From Hormiphora californensis (lineage: Eukaryota > Ctenophora > Tentaculata > Cydippida > Pleurobrachiidae): DNA of 64,000 nucleotides. The notes under the pieces were generated by a model that was given only the letters and a program-made list of their open reading frames with translations, had not been told where the DNA came from and ran no database searches. Below are positions 37,701 to 52,797 of the stretch, piece after piece (the stretch's first letter is position 1; every line of letters starts with the position of its first letter). The position numbers were made by a program, and so were the translations under genes. The stretch is from assembly GCA_020137815.1 (NCBI GenBank), contig CM035359.1:5536356-5600355 (forward strand), given 5' to 3'.

Positions 37701-40700
37701 AATAAGGGATCTTAATTAGTTTGGAAAGTTTTAGAGGGATGACCAATTTAACACTTAGCTCTCTTTTTACTTTTTAGTACCTTCTATTTTGACTTTTCTC
37801 AAACTCTAATCTCTCTTCTCAGTAACTACTTTAAATAATGGGCGGGGAATATATTTATAGAGGATTATTAGACGAATATTCAAAGACGAACGTCACGAGA
37901 TTAACAAGTAATATAAAAAAGTTGCTATTTGTCCTATACACAAAGCTCTTCTCAACGTCGTTAGAGAGTAATAATGAGAACATTTAATCAGTTCAGTGCA
38001 TGAATCTCCGATCTCTAATCAGATAGCAAAATGGCACTAACTTGCCTCGCTCGACCCTTTCCCTAACCGCACTCCAAATTCATTTTCAAAGGGCAGGGAG
38101 GGGTTTGTTTTGTTCAAACTCTTTTTCGGGGAAGGGGGGTCGAACAATGGCGGGCAGGGAGGGGTGGGGTTAACTACTAACTTGGTTCATGGTGTCAATA
38201 ACACTGTGCACTGCTTCAGAGAGCATACTGGCACTCCCTGTGAAGAGGAACGATCCAAACTTAGCTCCTGCTACCACAACATTGGTACCGATACTCAAAC
38301 CTACTACCTGGAGTTGGGGGAGATAGAAGGTTTAGATAAAGAGAGATAGGGAGAGAGAGATATGGGGAAAGAGATGGAGTCAGAGATATGGAGGGAGAGA
38401 GAGCTAGCTAAAGAGAGAGTAGAATTGGAGAGGGGAGAACTGGAGAGAATAAAGCTGCATGGCAGTAGGAAATACAGGTCATTTTACGTTGCACTGTACA
38501 AGCAACTTAGCCGGATAACACACACACACACCAACATTACAAGCTGTATTACTGTACACATTTATTTAGCGTGACCTAGCTGTAGACAAAACATTAGACA
38601 TGTAAATATATGCAAAAAGGAATACTTGAAGAGTGTCATAGATCAAGAAAATCAGTTGTTATTGCGGATGCCCTGCGATATAATAATAGTACCTTAATTA
38701 ACTAATTAATATTCCCCCCATACAACTATAACCTTTAGAGAAGAAGATAGTTGGGTCCTTTTATGATCCTGATTTGCGTGCCAGCTTGTTCTGGCCCCTC
38801 CTTTTATTGACTTGCTCTCCGAGTTTAGAATTCGTAACAAGTTCTTCATAGCTGCGAGGGAGGATTAAATAATAGTTAGGGGGGGGGGGGGTTAAATAAT
38901 GGTTAGGGGGGGGGGGGGGGGGTTAAGGCCAGAGGGGGGGGGTCCGGGGGTATAAAAAGTCACTTTCGGTATCTGCTCCGGCTCGAAGAGCCGGACCAGA
39001 TGACATACTCGGAATCGATTTTGCGCGCACTGTTAGGGAGAAAATTGAGGTTAACTTTTGGCCCAAAATCAATGTTAAGGCCAGAGGGGGGGGGTCGACG
39101 GGTTTTTTGGGGTGTTTTTTGAGGTATACGTTATATGAAAGCGCTGGGCAAGGCGGATCGATTAGAACAGACGTCATCGATGTTGCACGCACCGTTTGGC
39201 CAAAATTTGGGGGTTAACATTTGGCCTATAATGGATGTTAACCCCTATAAATCAGGATTGGTGGGGTCTAGAACATCCATCATTGTACCAAAGGCTTCGT
39301 CTTGTCTTGATACAACTTCCTGAAAAGTTTTATGTCGTTACTCCAACTACTTCTTGATTTTTTGGGGGTTTACAAAATATGCGGAAAAAGCCCTTTTTGC
39401 CTCTAATTTTGCTCTTTTTTGGGACATCCTGCCTCACTTCCTGAAATAACGGCTAGGACTCAGACCTTGCCGTTTGGCATAGTTGTTCTAGAGACCGTGT
39501 TCTTCAAATTTGGTGTAGCGATTTTGATTAAGGCCCCCGTTCAAAAATTATAGGGGTTAACATTTGTTTTGTCCATGAAAATTTATGTAAACCCCTATAA
39601 TTTTTGAACGGGGGCCTTAATCAAAAATCGCTACACCAAATTTGAAGAACACGGTCTCTAGAACAACTATGCCAAACGGCAAGGTCTGAGTCCTAGCCGT
39701 TATTTCAGGAAGTGAGGCAGGATGTCCCAAAAAAGAGCAAAATTAGAGGCAAAAAGGGCTTTTTCCGCATATTTTGTAAACCCCCAAAAAATCAAGAAGT
39801 AGTTGGAGTAACGACATAAAACTTTTCAGGAAGTTGTATCAAGACAAGACGAAGCCTTTGGTACAATGATGGATGTTCTAGACCCCACCAATCCTGATTT
39901 ATAGGGGTTAACATCCATTATAGGCCAAATGTTAACCCCCAAATTTTGGCCAAACGGTGCGCGCAACATCGATGACGTCTGTTCTAATCGATCCGCCTTG
40001 CCCAGCGCTTTCATATAACGTATACCTCAAAAAACACCCCAAAAAACCCGTCGACCCCCCCCTCTGGCCTTAACCTCTCTAATTCTTAGAGATCAGGTAT
40101 TGAAACAATAAAAACTGTTCTAAAAGTAAGGTATCACTAAGGAGAGCATGTGCGAGCAATTTTATGGTGCTATACCTGGTAGTTCTTTAAATTTAGAGGT
40201 TAACATATTTCACCAAAAAGTAGCCTTTTGGTGAATAACTTGGAACATTTTTACGAATCGCCACTACATTCAGCTCATAAACGGCTAAGAGTTGGGCCTT
40301 GAAATTTGGCAGGCATGATCCTTAGATAATAAACTGTGCTTTGAGTGTAACGATTTTTTATTGGAGCCTCCGTTCCCAAGATATTGAGGTTAACGTCTAA
40401 AAAATATCAGATGTGAAATATGTTAACCTCAATATCTTGGGAACGGAAGCCTCAATCAAAAATCGTTACACTCAAAGCACAGTTTATTATCTAAGGATCA
40501 TGCCTGCCAAATTTCAAGGCCCAACTCTTAGCCGTTTATGAGCTGAATGTAGTGGCGATTTGAAAAGTAAGGTGTGAAAAAAGACCAAAAAGGTTGTTTT
40601 TTGGGCGATAAGTTAACCTCAAATATCCGAACAACTATATGGCTTAGACCTCTGAAACTTTAAACATTTGGTCTCCTTGATCAGATCTATCGATTGGTAC

Positions 40701-41910
40701 CATTTTTATCTGTGAAGGCGACATAAATACAAGATTTTTGAGGTTAACTTACATTTTCGGTCAAAAGTTAACCTCAAAAAACAATGCTTCCTGATACACT
40801 TGGTGCGCAGCTAACCTACCCAAAAGTTTCCTACCACCGAGTTACATCATATATGTGAACCTCAGAAAAGTACATTTTTTGACCCTCGGACCCCCCCTCT
40901 GGCCTTAATATGGTTAGGTGAGGTCAATATACTGCTAACCTAACAGCTAAACTGTGTCTTGCTCGACCCTATCTCACTATGCACCGCAAATGTAATTTAC
41001 ATCATGTAAAGGAGGGTTAGAACTCAGACATTGAGTAGCGTAGTACAGTATAGTAACAGTATAGTAACAGTAATCTTACCACCAATAAACAATACCATCA
41101 TGACGTCATCTGTTGTATCTCATTACCCCATGGCCATCCCATATCTAAACTAACGAATTAATTAATACTAAAATCACCCCCCATCCCTATCTAAACTAAC
41201 GAATTAATTAATAATAAAATCACCCCCAGCCCCTAGATAAATTAGCTAATTAACAATTACCATCAGTAATATCATCCTCCTCTTCACTTTCTTTGTCTGA
41301 GTGATATTTCAGGATCTGTTTCCTCATGTTTAACCGAGTTTTGTGTTTACTTAGGGATCGCTTCACCACCAGAGCTCGCGGGTACAACCTAATTAATTAG
41401 ATGGTTAATAGCTTAATTAGTTGGTTAGATAAGGAGGGGATAAGGATGATAAACAAGTCACTGCCTCATAACTGTTTGTCTTCATCTGTACTACTGGGTA
41501 CTAGAGGTATAGTACTAACTATTCAGTATTGTAATCACCTTCTCTCGTGTCGGACTGGGGAAATCTCTTCTTCATATTCATAAGCATTCCTCAAACTTTT
41601 AAAAGGTATTCCTTCCAGGTCCCTAGTTGGAAAGAGTTGGAAAATTGTAGTGATGCTCCAAATAAATTAGCACTCTGTATTGTTTTGTTCAAACCGGGGC
41701 GCGGGGAAGGAGGGTCGAACAAGGTAAACTCTGCACATATTGTGGTATTGTTAACATTACATAATTTAACTTACTGGTCTGTCAGTCCGTACTCCTCCCT
41801 TGCTTGTGTATCCTTGATATAAACACTCCTTCCCACTTCACTGTTAAACACTGTAGGTGGAACTGCCTTGCCAGTGTACCGGGCTAGGGTCCTAACACAG
41901 ACACCTGGCG
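34266..41910 (-). CDS. SLC30A9: Zinc transporter 9-like (SLC30A9), N terminus incomplete
   Basis: Twelve exons keep frame: 41910-41775, 41388-41261, 41109-41080, 38303-38182, 37682-37606, 37349-37229, 37052-36941, 36039-35932, 35754-35652, 34904-34811, 34646-34548 and 34424-34266 (about 429 residues). The cation-efflux core is clear: FTGSASMLSEAVHSVIDT with the HxxxD zinc site, SDHPYGFDRAR, VLAEDIAATVGVL, and the signature GNPMYDAIGSIGVGTILGG. The C-terminal domain ends HVDLEIL and stop, identical to the vertebrate end. ZnT9 proteins act in mitochondrial zinc export. One exon is only 30 bp. The first exon with the targeting sequence lies upstream of 41910 and is not resolved. Two introns contain large foldback transposons. 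Confidence 0.9.
34735..34800. repeat. CAGA tetranucleotide repeat in SLC30A9 intron
   Basis: About sixteen CAGA units in the 164-bp intron between exons 34904-34811 and 34646-34548. Confidence 0.95.
34996..35634. mobile_element. 639-bp foldback element with TA flanks
   Basis: Almost the whole element is an inverted repeat: two arms of about 300 bp with terminus C(T/A)GGGTGTTCATTTTGGATC and a short centre near 35315. TA flanks both ends (34994-34995, 35635-35636), as for Tc1/mariner-type insertion. It lies within an SLC30A9 intron and has no coding capacity. Confidence 0.85.
39079..40069. mobile_element. Inner near-perfect 991-bp foldback element
   Basis: Flanked by TTAA at 39075-39078 and 40070-40073. 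Two arms of about 475 bp are nearly identical and face each other around a small centre near 39570. The terminus GGCCAGAGGGGGGGGGTCGACGG is shared with the fragments at 16281 and 17138. The very low arm divergence indicates recent formation or active gene conversion. Confidence 0.88.
40254..40563. repeat. Long inverted repeat inside the outer element
   Basis: Arms of about 140 bp (CGCCACTACATTCAGCTC... and its complement ending at 40563) flank a centre of about 25 bp near 40407. It forms part of the arms of the outer TTAA element. Confidence 0.85.
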
Positions 41911-42740
41911 CTGAGGGGGGAGGGGTATTTCGAAACTGGGTGGATCTTTATATGATGAAATATAATGGTTCAACTAATCGATTGGAACTTGTCTAGTAGC
42001 ACTGTTAGAAAAAGGAATCTGAGAGAAGGAGGTTCAAATAATACAACTAGTTACCTCTATGATGTCCTGAAAGTAAATTCACAACCTCCGTTGACCTTGC
42101 TACCCTGTAACACCTGTAAAATAATTTTTAATATAATGAGACTCAGGACAATACTCTGACCGCCTCCTTTAAATTTTCTTACGGAGCGCGGATGCCGGAG
42201 AGAGCTGAGAGAGGGTCGAAAAAGTTAATCCTAGCTGGGCTGAGTATACAGTCGGACCCCGATTTGACAGACAAGACCCTTTGCCGGGGTTGTAATATAA
42301 AACAACCTACCTCCGTGTTATGAACCTTGCCAGCATTTCCCATCCGTTCCAGTTGTATATCAGTTACATATCAGCACTAATAAACATATTTTATTAGTTA
42401 AAGTTGTTATGTATGTACTAACAAATTTACATTAATTACAGTAGTTAATAAATACACAACAAGATTCATAGTAAAAAAGTAATCTTAATAACACAATGGT
42501 ATACAAATAAAATATGGCGTTGCACACTAGTATTTGAACACTACAAATAATATCTTGGAAATTAAAATGCAATAATATTATACATACTTCACAAAATGTA
42601 ATTGCATCCAAATATATCTTATAATACTCTATTCCACAATATTACAGCAATATATAGAACTTCCTACTCCAAGTCATCCTGATCCATCTTTACAATCCTT
42701 ACTTCTTCTCTAGCACACACATGTCTCATTTTCTTGTCTA
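41911..42740. other. Between SLC30A9 and TLCD5
   Basis: Expected to hold the 5' exon(s) of SLC30A9 and the 3' UTR of TLCD5. A short candidate first exon (MGNAGKVHNTE with a good donor near 42300) is in phase 0 but hits a stop in the next candidate exon, so it is not adopted. A partial pogo-like terminus (CAGTCGGACCCCGATTTG) lies at about 42250. Confidence 0.45.
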
Positions 42741-47835
<5,095 letters not shown>

Positions 47836-48095
47836 ATTCTAGCCTGTCTGGCCTTGGTTTCAGGTCCGGCTTCTTCTATCGCTCCTTAGAGCTGCAAGTA
47901 GGGAAAAGGAGGTGGACACATTTATTAATTCCTCTATTTCTCTATCTGTCAGTTAGTCCTGGCTTTTGCGGGGAGGGCCGGCTATGACTGAATTTCGAGG
48001 ATTGCTTAGCTGCCGCTGTTATATTCGTCATTATAGACAGTGCTGCACTGGCGACGTGTAAGATCACAAATTTGCCATCAGTACTTGGTAATTAA

Positions 48096-48184
<89 letters not shown>

Positions 48185-48212
48185 GAGAGAGAGAGAGAGA
48201 GCGGGAGAGAGA

Positions 48213-48289
<77 letters not shown>

Positions 48290-48804
48290 AGTTACTTATT
48301 CTAATGTCTCACAACATTTACACACACCTATAACTACAGTTTCTGCCGAGGCCATTATAAAACTATTTATACGTTTCGTTATCACTTTATATTATTAGCA
48401 TTAGTAGGCATAGGGTTATATAGTAAGGTATAGGGAGTCGGGGGTCGTTACGTTCTAACCCTCCGTGGGACGAGACACTGAAGTTTTCTTTAAAATGGCA
48501 TTATCTTGCCAGCCGGGTGTGTCGGTTACCGGGGGGGGGGGGGGGGTTGGGTCAGGGTAAGGTATAGGACCGGGGGTATGTCGGTTACTAACCTGGATTC
48601 CACCGGAGGAGTGAGATGGAAGTTTCTATGATTCTTGTCATGTTCATTCATTATCTATCTACATTTCTAACTGAACATTAATTAGAGGTTTACATTAGGT
48701 TACATAGGGAGTCAGGGAATAAATGGGACACACAATCAGATGTTTTCAAAGGTCCAAAATAATAATAACTTACAAAAACATAAAAATTCCATTCTTCCCT
48801 CATG
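47836..48804. other. TLCD5 upstream region with GA tract
   Basis: Lies between the TLCD5 start and the TMEM126-like stop. It holds a GA tract of about 190 bp (48097-48286) and a G run at about 48530. No gene seen. Confidence 0.55.
48097..48286. repeat. GA microsatellite
   Basis: About 190 bases of GA with a few GGG/GCGG interruptions, 260 bp upstream of the TLCD5 start. Confidence 0.95.
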
Positions 48805-49356
48805 TTACTTCTCACTGTTATAAACTTCCCTATGTTTCTTCTGTGTCACAGCAAAGCCGACCATAAAGCTAAGAGCGATCAGGATAGTCCCATATAGACT
48901 TTTAGCAATTGTAGAAGCAGCGTGTTTCACCAAAACAGACCCCTGTACGTCAGGTAGGAAGTGGTAGGAATGGACAGCGGTGACCCCTAACATCCCTACT
49001 GCAGTGGAGCACCCAGTAATGGAGCTACCTCTTACAATAGCACAACTCTCACACGGCAACTCCCCGGCAGATACAGGATCGTCAACAAACTTCTGGAAGG
49101 AAAACCCAGCAGTAGCTCCTGAGGTTACCACGGCGGCGCCAACTAGAGCTCCTGCTGAGGAGGGGCCAGGAAATCTGCCGAGAACTCTGAGGCCACTTTT
49201 GCGGGCGGCGTAAATGTAGAAAAGTCCCCCAGTGTAGGCTAGAGAACCTGTAAAAAGAAGGGTTTAGAAGAGTTAGAGGAATTACGAAACTGATAACAAA
49301 TCGGGATAACCAACAATTCTGTTGGAGCTCCCTGTAATACCTGTTATAAGTGTCAT
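48805..49356 (-). CDS. TMEM126-like protein (complex I assembly family)
   Basis: Exons 49356-49341 (16 nt) and 49247-48805 join in frame to 152 residues. The segment SAGELPCESCAIVRGSSITG matches the TMEM126 signature (TGDLDCETCTITRSGLTG), and the flanking helices and the preceding FVDDPV region align in order. TMEM126 proteins are inner-mitochondrial-membrane proteins; TMEM126B belongs to the MCIA complex that assembles respiratory complex I. Vertebrate members are about 195 residues with a longer N terminus, so the ATG at 49356 may not be the true start and more sequence could be spliced in upstream. ANAPC11 ends only 19 bases before this ATG on the same strand. Confidence 0.7.
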
Positions 49357-49375
49357 CTGGTGGGCGGGTGAAGGA

Positions 49376-49708
49376 TTAGCTATTATTTCCTGTGCCTGTC
49401 GGCGTAGTTTCCCCATCATTCCCTCCTCCTCCTGCTGTTCTGGTTCTGCCATCGCTCTCTTTGAAGACCCAGTCTCCTCTACACATAGGACACTGCTGTT
49501 TATTACTGGTTGAACTAATCCACTTGATAATGCAATGCATGTGGAAGCAATGAGAGCACTCCCCCCAAACTATGGGACAGTTGTCCCCAGGGAGGGTGCA
49601 CTCTGTACAACACCCGTCGAACAAATTCCTGCAAATGCCACAGGAGTCGTCATTTGCGACCCAGTGCCATGCAGCAACCGTCGTCCATTGTTTTATTTTT
49701 ACTTTCAT
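49376..49708 (-). CDS. ANAPC11: Anaphase-promoting complex subunit 11 (RING-H2)
   Basis: Intronless 110-residue ORF. MKVKIKQWTTVAAWHWVAND, CGICRNLFDGCC, PGDNCPIVWGECSHCFHMHC and QQCPMCRGDW match APC11 nearly residue for residue, with all zinc-binding Cys/His of the RING-H2 finger. This subunit recruits the E2 enzyme in the APC/C ubiquitin ligase. Vertebrate APC11 ends after FKE at 84 residues; here about 25 extra Gly/Thr-rich residues follow, a tail of unknown importance. Confidence 0.96.
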   Translation of the reverse strand: MKVKIKQWTTVAAWHWVANDDSCGICRNLFDGCCTECTLPGDNCPIVWGECSHCFHMHCIIKWISSTSNKQQCPMCRGDWVFKESDGRTRTAGGGGNDGETTPTGTGNNS

Positions 49709-50099
49709 TACGGTGCTAAGAGTGACAACCGTTTTGAAGTGACCAATAACAGAAAATTAGCGCATTTTTAATTGAAAATAAGTTCCACTAATATGGCAAA
49801 TTCATAGATTTAAGAAAAGCCAGCAAAACACCAAAATAGATATTATTATTAAATCTGTTTACAACAAAATAGATAGCAGAGGGAGATTCTCGCTGCGAGA
49901 CAGATTGTAAAGTAACTTTACCAGTCTGACTTGAATTGAATTACAAGTACACGGGGGACTGCATCAATGATCAACGTTCACCAGCGGCAAGCGCTGGGGC
50001 CTGCCCGCTGCCGGCTGCCGCCTGGAGTGGAACTTGGAAGAGCCACAACATGTGACAGAAAATTTTCTAGAGTCCATAAACTTGTGGTCCACATTTATA

Positions 50100-50248
50100 C
50101 TCCATTTTTTTTCAACTGTTCACCCCCCAAAGTCGTGTGCGGAATTGTTTTGTGCGTCTATCACATGTTAACGTGTAGCGCACGCAGCGTAAATGATAAT
50201 ATCGCACGCGCACGAGTTGGAGGGTGAAAATTTGAATAAAAATGGACT
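50100..50248. mobile_element. MITE-like inverted repeat, copy 2
   Basis: Same family as 33617-33764 in the opposite orientation: TCCATTTTTTTTCAACTG at one end and TTTGAATAAAAATGGACT at the other, with the GTTCACCC arm and GCGC-rich centre. Confidence 0.6.
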
Positions 50249-50434
50249 TTACGTAGAAATTGGCATACGCTGCAGGCAAATTGGCTTATGCTACCAAGCA
50301 GGGAATAGAAAAAAGGCAGCAATTTTGAATTTTGTGTCATTTCAAAATTTTTTTGCGAAAGCCGGGGTACCGGTTCAATTAGTAAAATGGATATAGAAAT
50401 CAATCTTAACTGTACATAAATTGGGTATAATAAA

Positions 50435-52118
50435 TTAATTCGGATTATTGTTTTTAATCATGTATAAAATGTTAATGTCATTGCGATCACTAAAACTCTT
50501 CGGGCTCTGGCCACGATGACCCCGGAGACTAATGATAAGGGTTTTTAACAGACAGAAAGATAGTCTCTGTCTGATATACCGGATGCAATCGGGGTAGGAC
50601 TGTTTGGTCTTTTTTGAGAGTAGGTGGGCAATTTGTTTGTAAAGTTTGTCAGCCTCATCGCCCATGATTCCAGAGGTAGAGAAAACAGCTGGTGTGAAGG
50701 AGCTTTTCTCCACCTGCAGTACACGCTCTCCATAAGCACGCTTCTTCTCGTCCTCGTGCTTCTTCAAAACCTTGTTGACTGGCAAAGATTTGTTGGTAGG
50801 GGCTCGAGAATTGAAGATGCGGACATCAATGAACAGTTTTGCTAAGTCAGACCAGACACCACGAGCCGAGATATCAAGACGTGCCTCATCATTGGTGATC
50901 GCGGAGGCATATTGGAGTGTCTCACCAGTTAGAGGGAGAAGATGGGGCTCCACTTTAACATCCGTACACCCAGCCTCCACCAGAAGATTGGCAGTTAGAT
51001 CGCGAATCTGGTTGTGCCTGAGATGCACATAGCCTCCGCGAGCACAAGTTAGACAGTGTTCGATGGAGTTTGGTTTACCACAAGCACAATGGTTGGGAAA
51101 CTCCCGAAGGGAAAGGTCATACCTCAGGGCAAGAGCATCACGGAACTCGGATTTGTTGAGATTGAAGCCGTGTTCCTCCAAGGGAAGGGTTGTCAACCAG
51201 GTGGAAGAGCCACGTCTACAAAGCTCATCATGGAGTCTGCGATAGTCTGGGGCTAGCTGGTCGGAAACAGCAGATAAACGAGTTTTATGGTGTTCTTTTT
51301 TCATCTGAATTACTTCCTGCTTGGCTGTTTTTAATCCCTTAGCAACTGCAACCGCTCTCTCATCAGTAATATTTATGTTCTGTTCAGTAATAATCTGAGA
51401 GAGCGGTGCAGTTGCATGAAGGGATCGTTGGTGCTCAAGATCCGCGACTTCACATGGATTTTCAATACCAAGTCCTCCGTTTCTGCAAGGCAGGGAAAAC
51501 AGTTCACGGTGTAGAGGGGTGAAGTGATTGTTGAGGATAGCTGGAAGGAGAACAGATGAAATTGTTGACTCCAAGGGCCTGAAGAGCTCAGAGATGTTCG
51601 GGGTCGTCCTCATTAGAAAGAGAAATCTCTTTGACAGCCCCATACAGAAAGCCGCGTATGCTGCCTGGGGTTCAGTTTCAGCAATTTTGGAGATCGTTGT
51701 GACATCCGTTACCCAGCGGCAAACATCCTTGGCCACGTATTCCCGCTGGTAATCTAAGGTACCAATAGGAGCGCCCAGGTATCTGTGGCCGTCTGATTTG
51801 ATGATTACAGCAGTGTCTGAAAAGATCGACTTTGCTTTTTCAAGGTGTTCTGGTTTTACGATTAATACTGACTTATCCGGTCTTGGGAAGTAGCCGTAAC
51901 CGGGACCGTTGGTGACCAGAGCGTCCCACCATTCTCTCACACCAACTAGGGAACCGGCAGAGGCTCCATCATCAGCGTAAAAAATCTGGTTTGGGGAAGT
52001 CCTTGACAGTTTGTCGATGAGAGGGCGAAGACTGATACAATAGAAAGGAGAGGCGATGTTACACCCTTGGGTGGTGCCTTCTGCAGAGAGGATAAATGTG
52101 CCGTTTTGGTTGCAATCT
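50435..52118 (-). mobile_element. 5'-truncated non-LTR retrotransposon (RT + RLE-type C terminus)
   Basis: A single open frame of about 560 codons. It starts inside the reverse-transcriptase palm (GTTQGCNIASPFYC, then the catalytic IFYADDGAS near 51975), continues through the thumb (RYLGAPIG), and reaches a zinc-knuckle-like CACGKPNSIEHCLTC. A downstream segment with ARLDISARGVW and LFIDVRIFN resembles the restriction-like endonuclease (PD-(D/E)XK) region of non-LTR elements. Everything 5' of about 52118 is missing and abuts unrelated sequence, typical of 5' truncation. No stops or frameshifts are seen in the remaining frame, so insertion is fairly recent. No poly-A or target-site duplication could be defined. 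Confidence 0.85.
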
Positions 52119-52797
52119 CACTTTCGCGCGCGCGTTAAGAAAACTAGACAAATGCGCGGCGTTTTATTTGCGCGTGCAAATTTATCATAGCGCGGGAAAG
52201 CGCTCGATGCCCAATTTGTAGGTTGTTTCAATACTTTTAGATTGTTTGAATGCAAAACAAAACATTTAATTGAACTTTGGTAAAAAACTTAATGAAGTTG
52301 TAATAAAATAGACAAACGATATTTACACGTCCCATTCCCTGTTCAACTTCAATCAATAAAATAGGCTTGTGACTTGATGTGCAAGCTGAAGCAAATTGCA
52401 TTTGTAGCTTGAGAATCGACACGAAGTGACAGCTGTGGCTGGTGGCATGGTAGTTACCATCAATGCAATAAAATAATCCATAATCTATCAATTTATTGTC
52501 TTTCCATTAACCAAAAAAAAGGATAATCCAGCTAATTAAAATAATTTACTGTGAATTCTAATTCTACTTTCTTACTGGACGAGTATTGGATTCTGTGTTC
52601 CTAAATTTATTAGTACTGGTAGAAGTAGAACTTCAACTAGATAAGAATAAGCTAAGAGGAGATAAATAACGTAAAAACAACTTTATTTGAATCAGTACTC
52701 CATTGTATTTGTCCTAATATCTCAATTCTTCATTTCCCCAGCAGTGCACCTCCTTTGTGAATATCTGATATAATTATTATAACAATAATTAGTTCTC
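52119..52797. other. Spacer between retroelement and Ig-lectin gene
   Basis: A GCGCGCG-containing patch at 52130-52210, then AT-rich sequence that should include the 3' UTR of the Ig/lectin gene. No gene seen. Confidence 0.45.

Larger units (their letters stand above)
38927..40904. mobile_element. Outer TTAA-flanked element (contains a nested copy)
   Basis: Flanked by TTAA at 38923-38926 and 40905-40908. Terminal inverted repeat of about 30 bp starts GGCCAGAGGGGGGGGTCCG. Inside are a nested related element (39079-40069) and a long inverted repeat (40254-40563). TTAA duplication is the hallmark of piggyBac-type integration; no transposase is present. Confidence 0.8.

Noticed and set aside
48805-49247. 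DMAC1-like assignment from the CxxC motif
   Set aside because: The longer match of the surrounding helices to TMEM126 is better.
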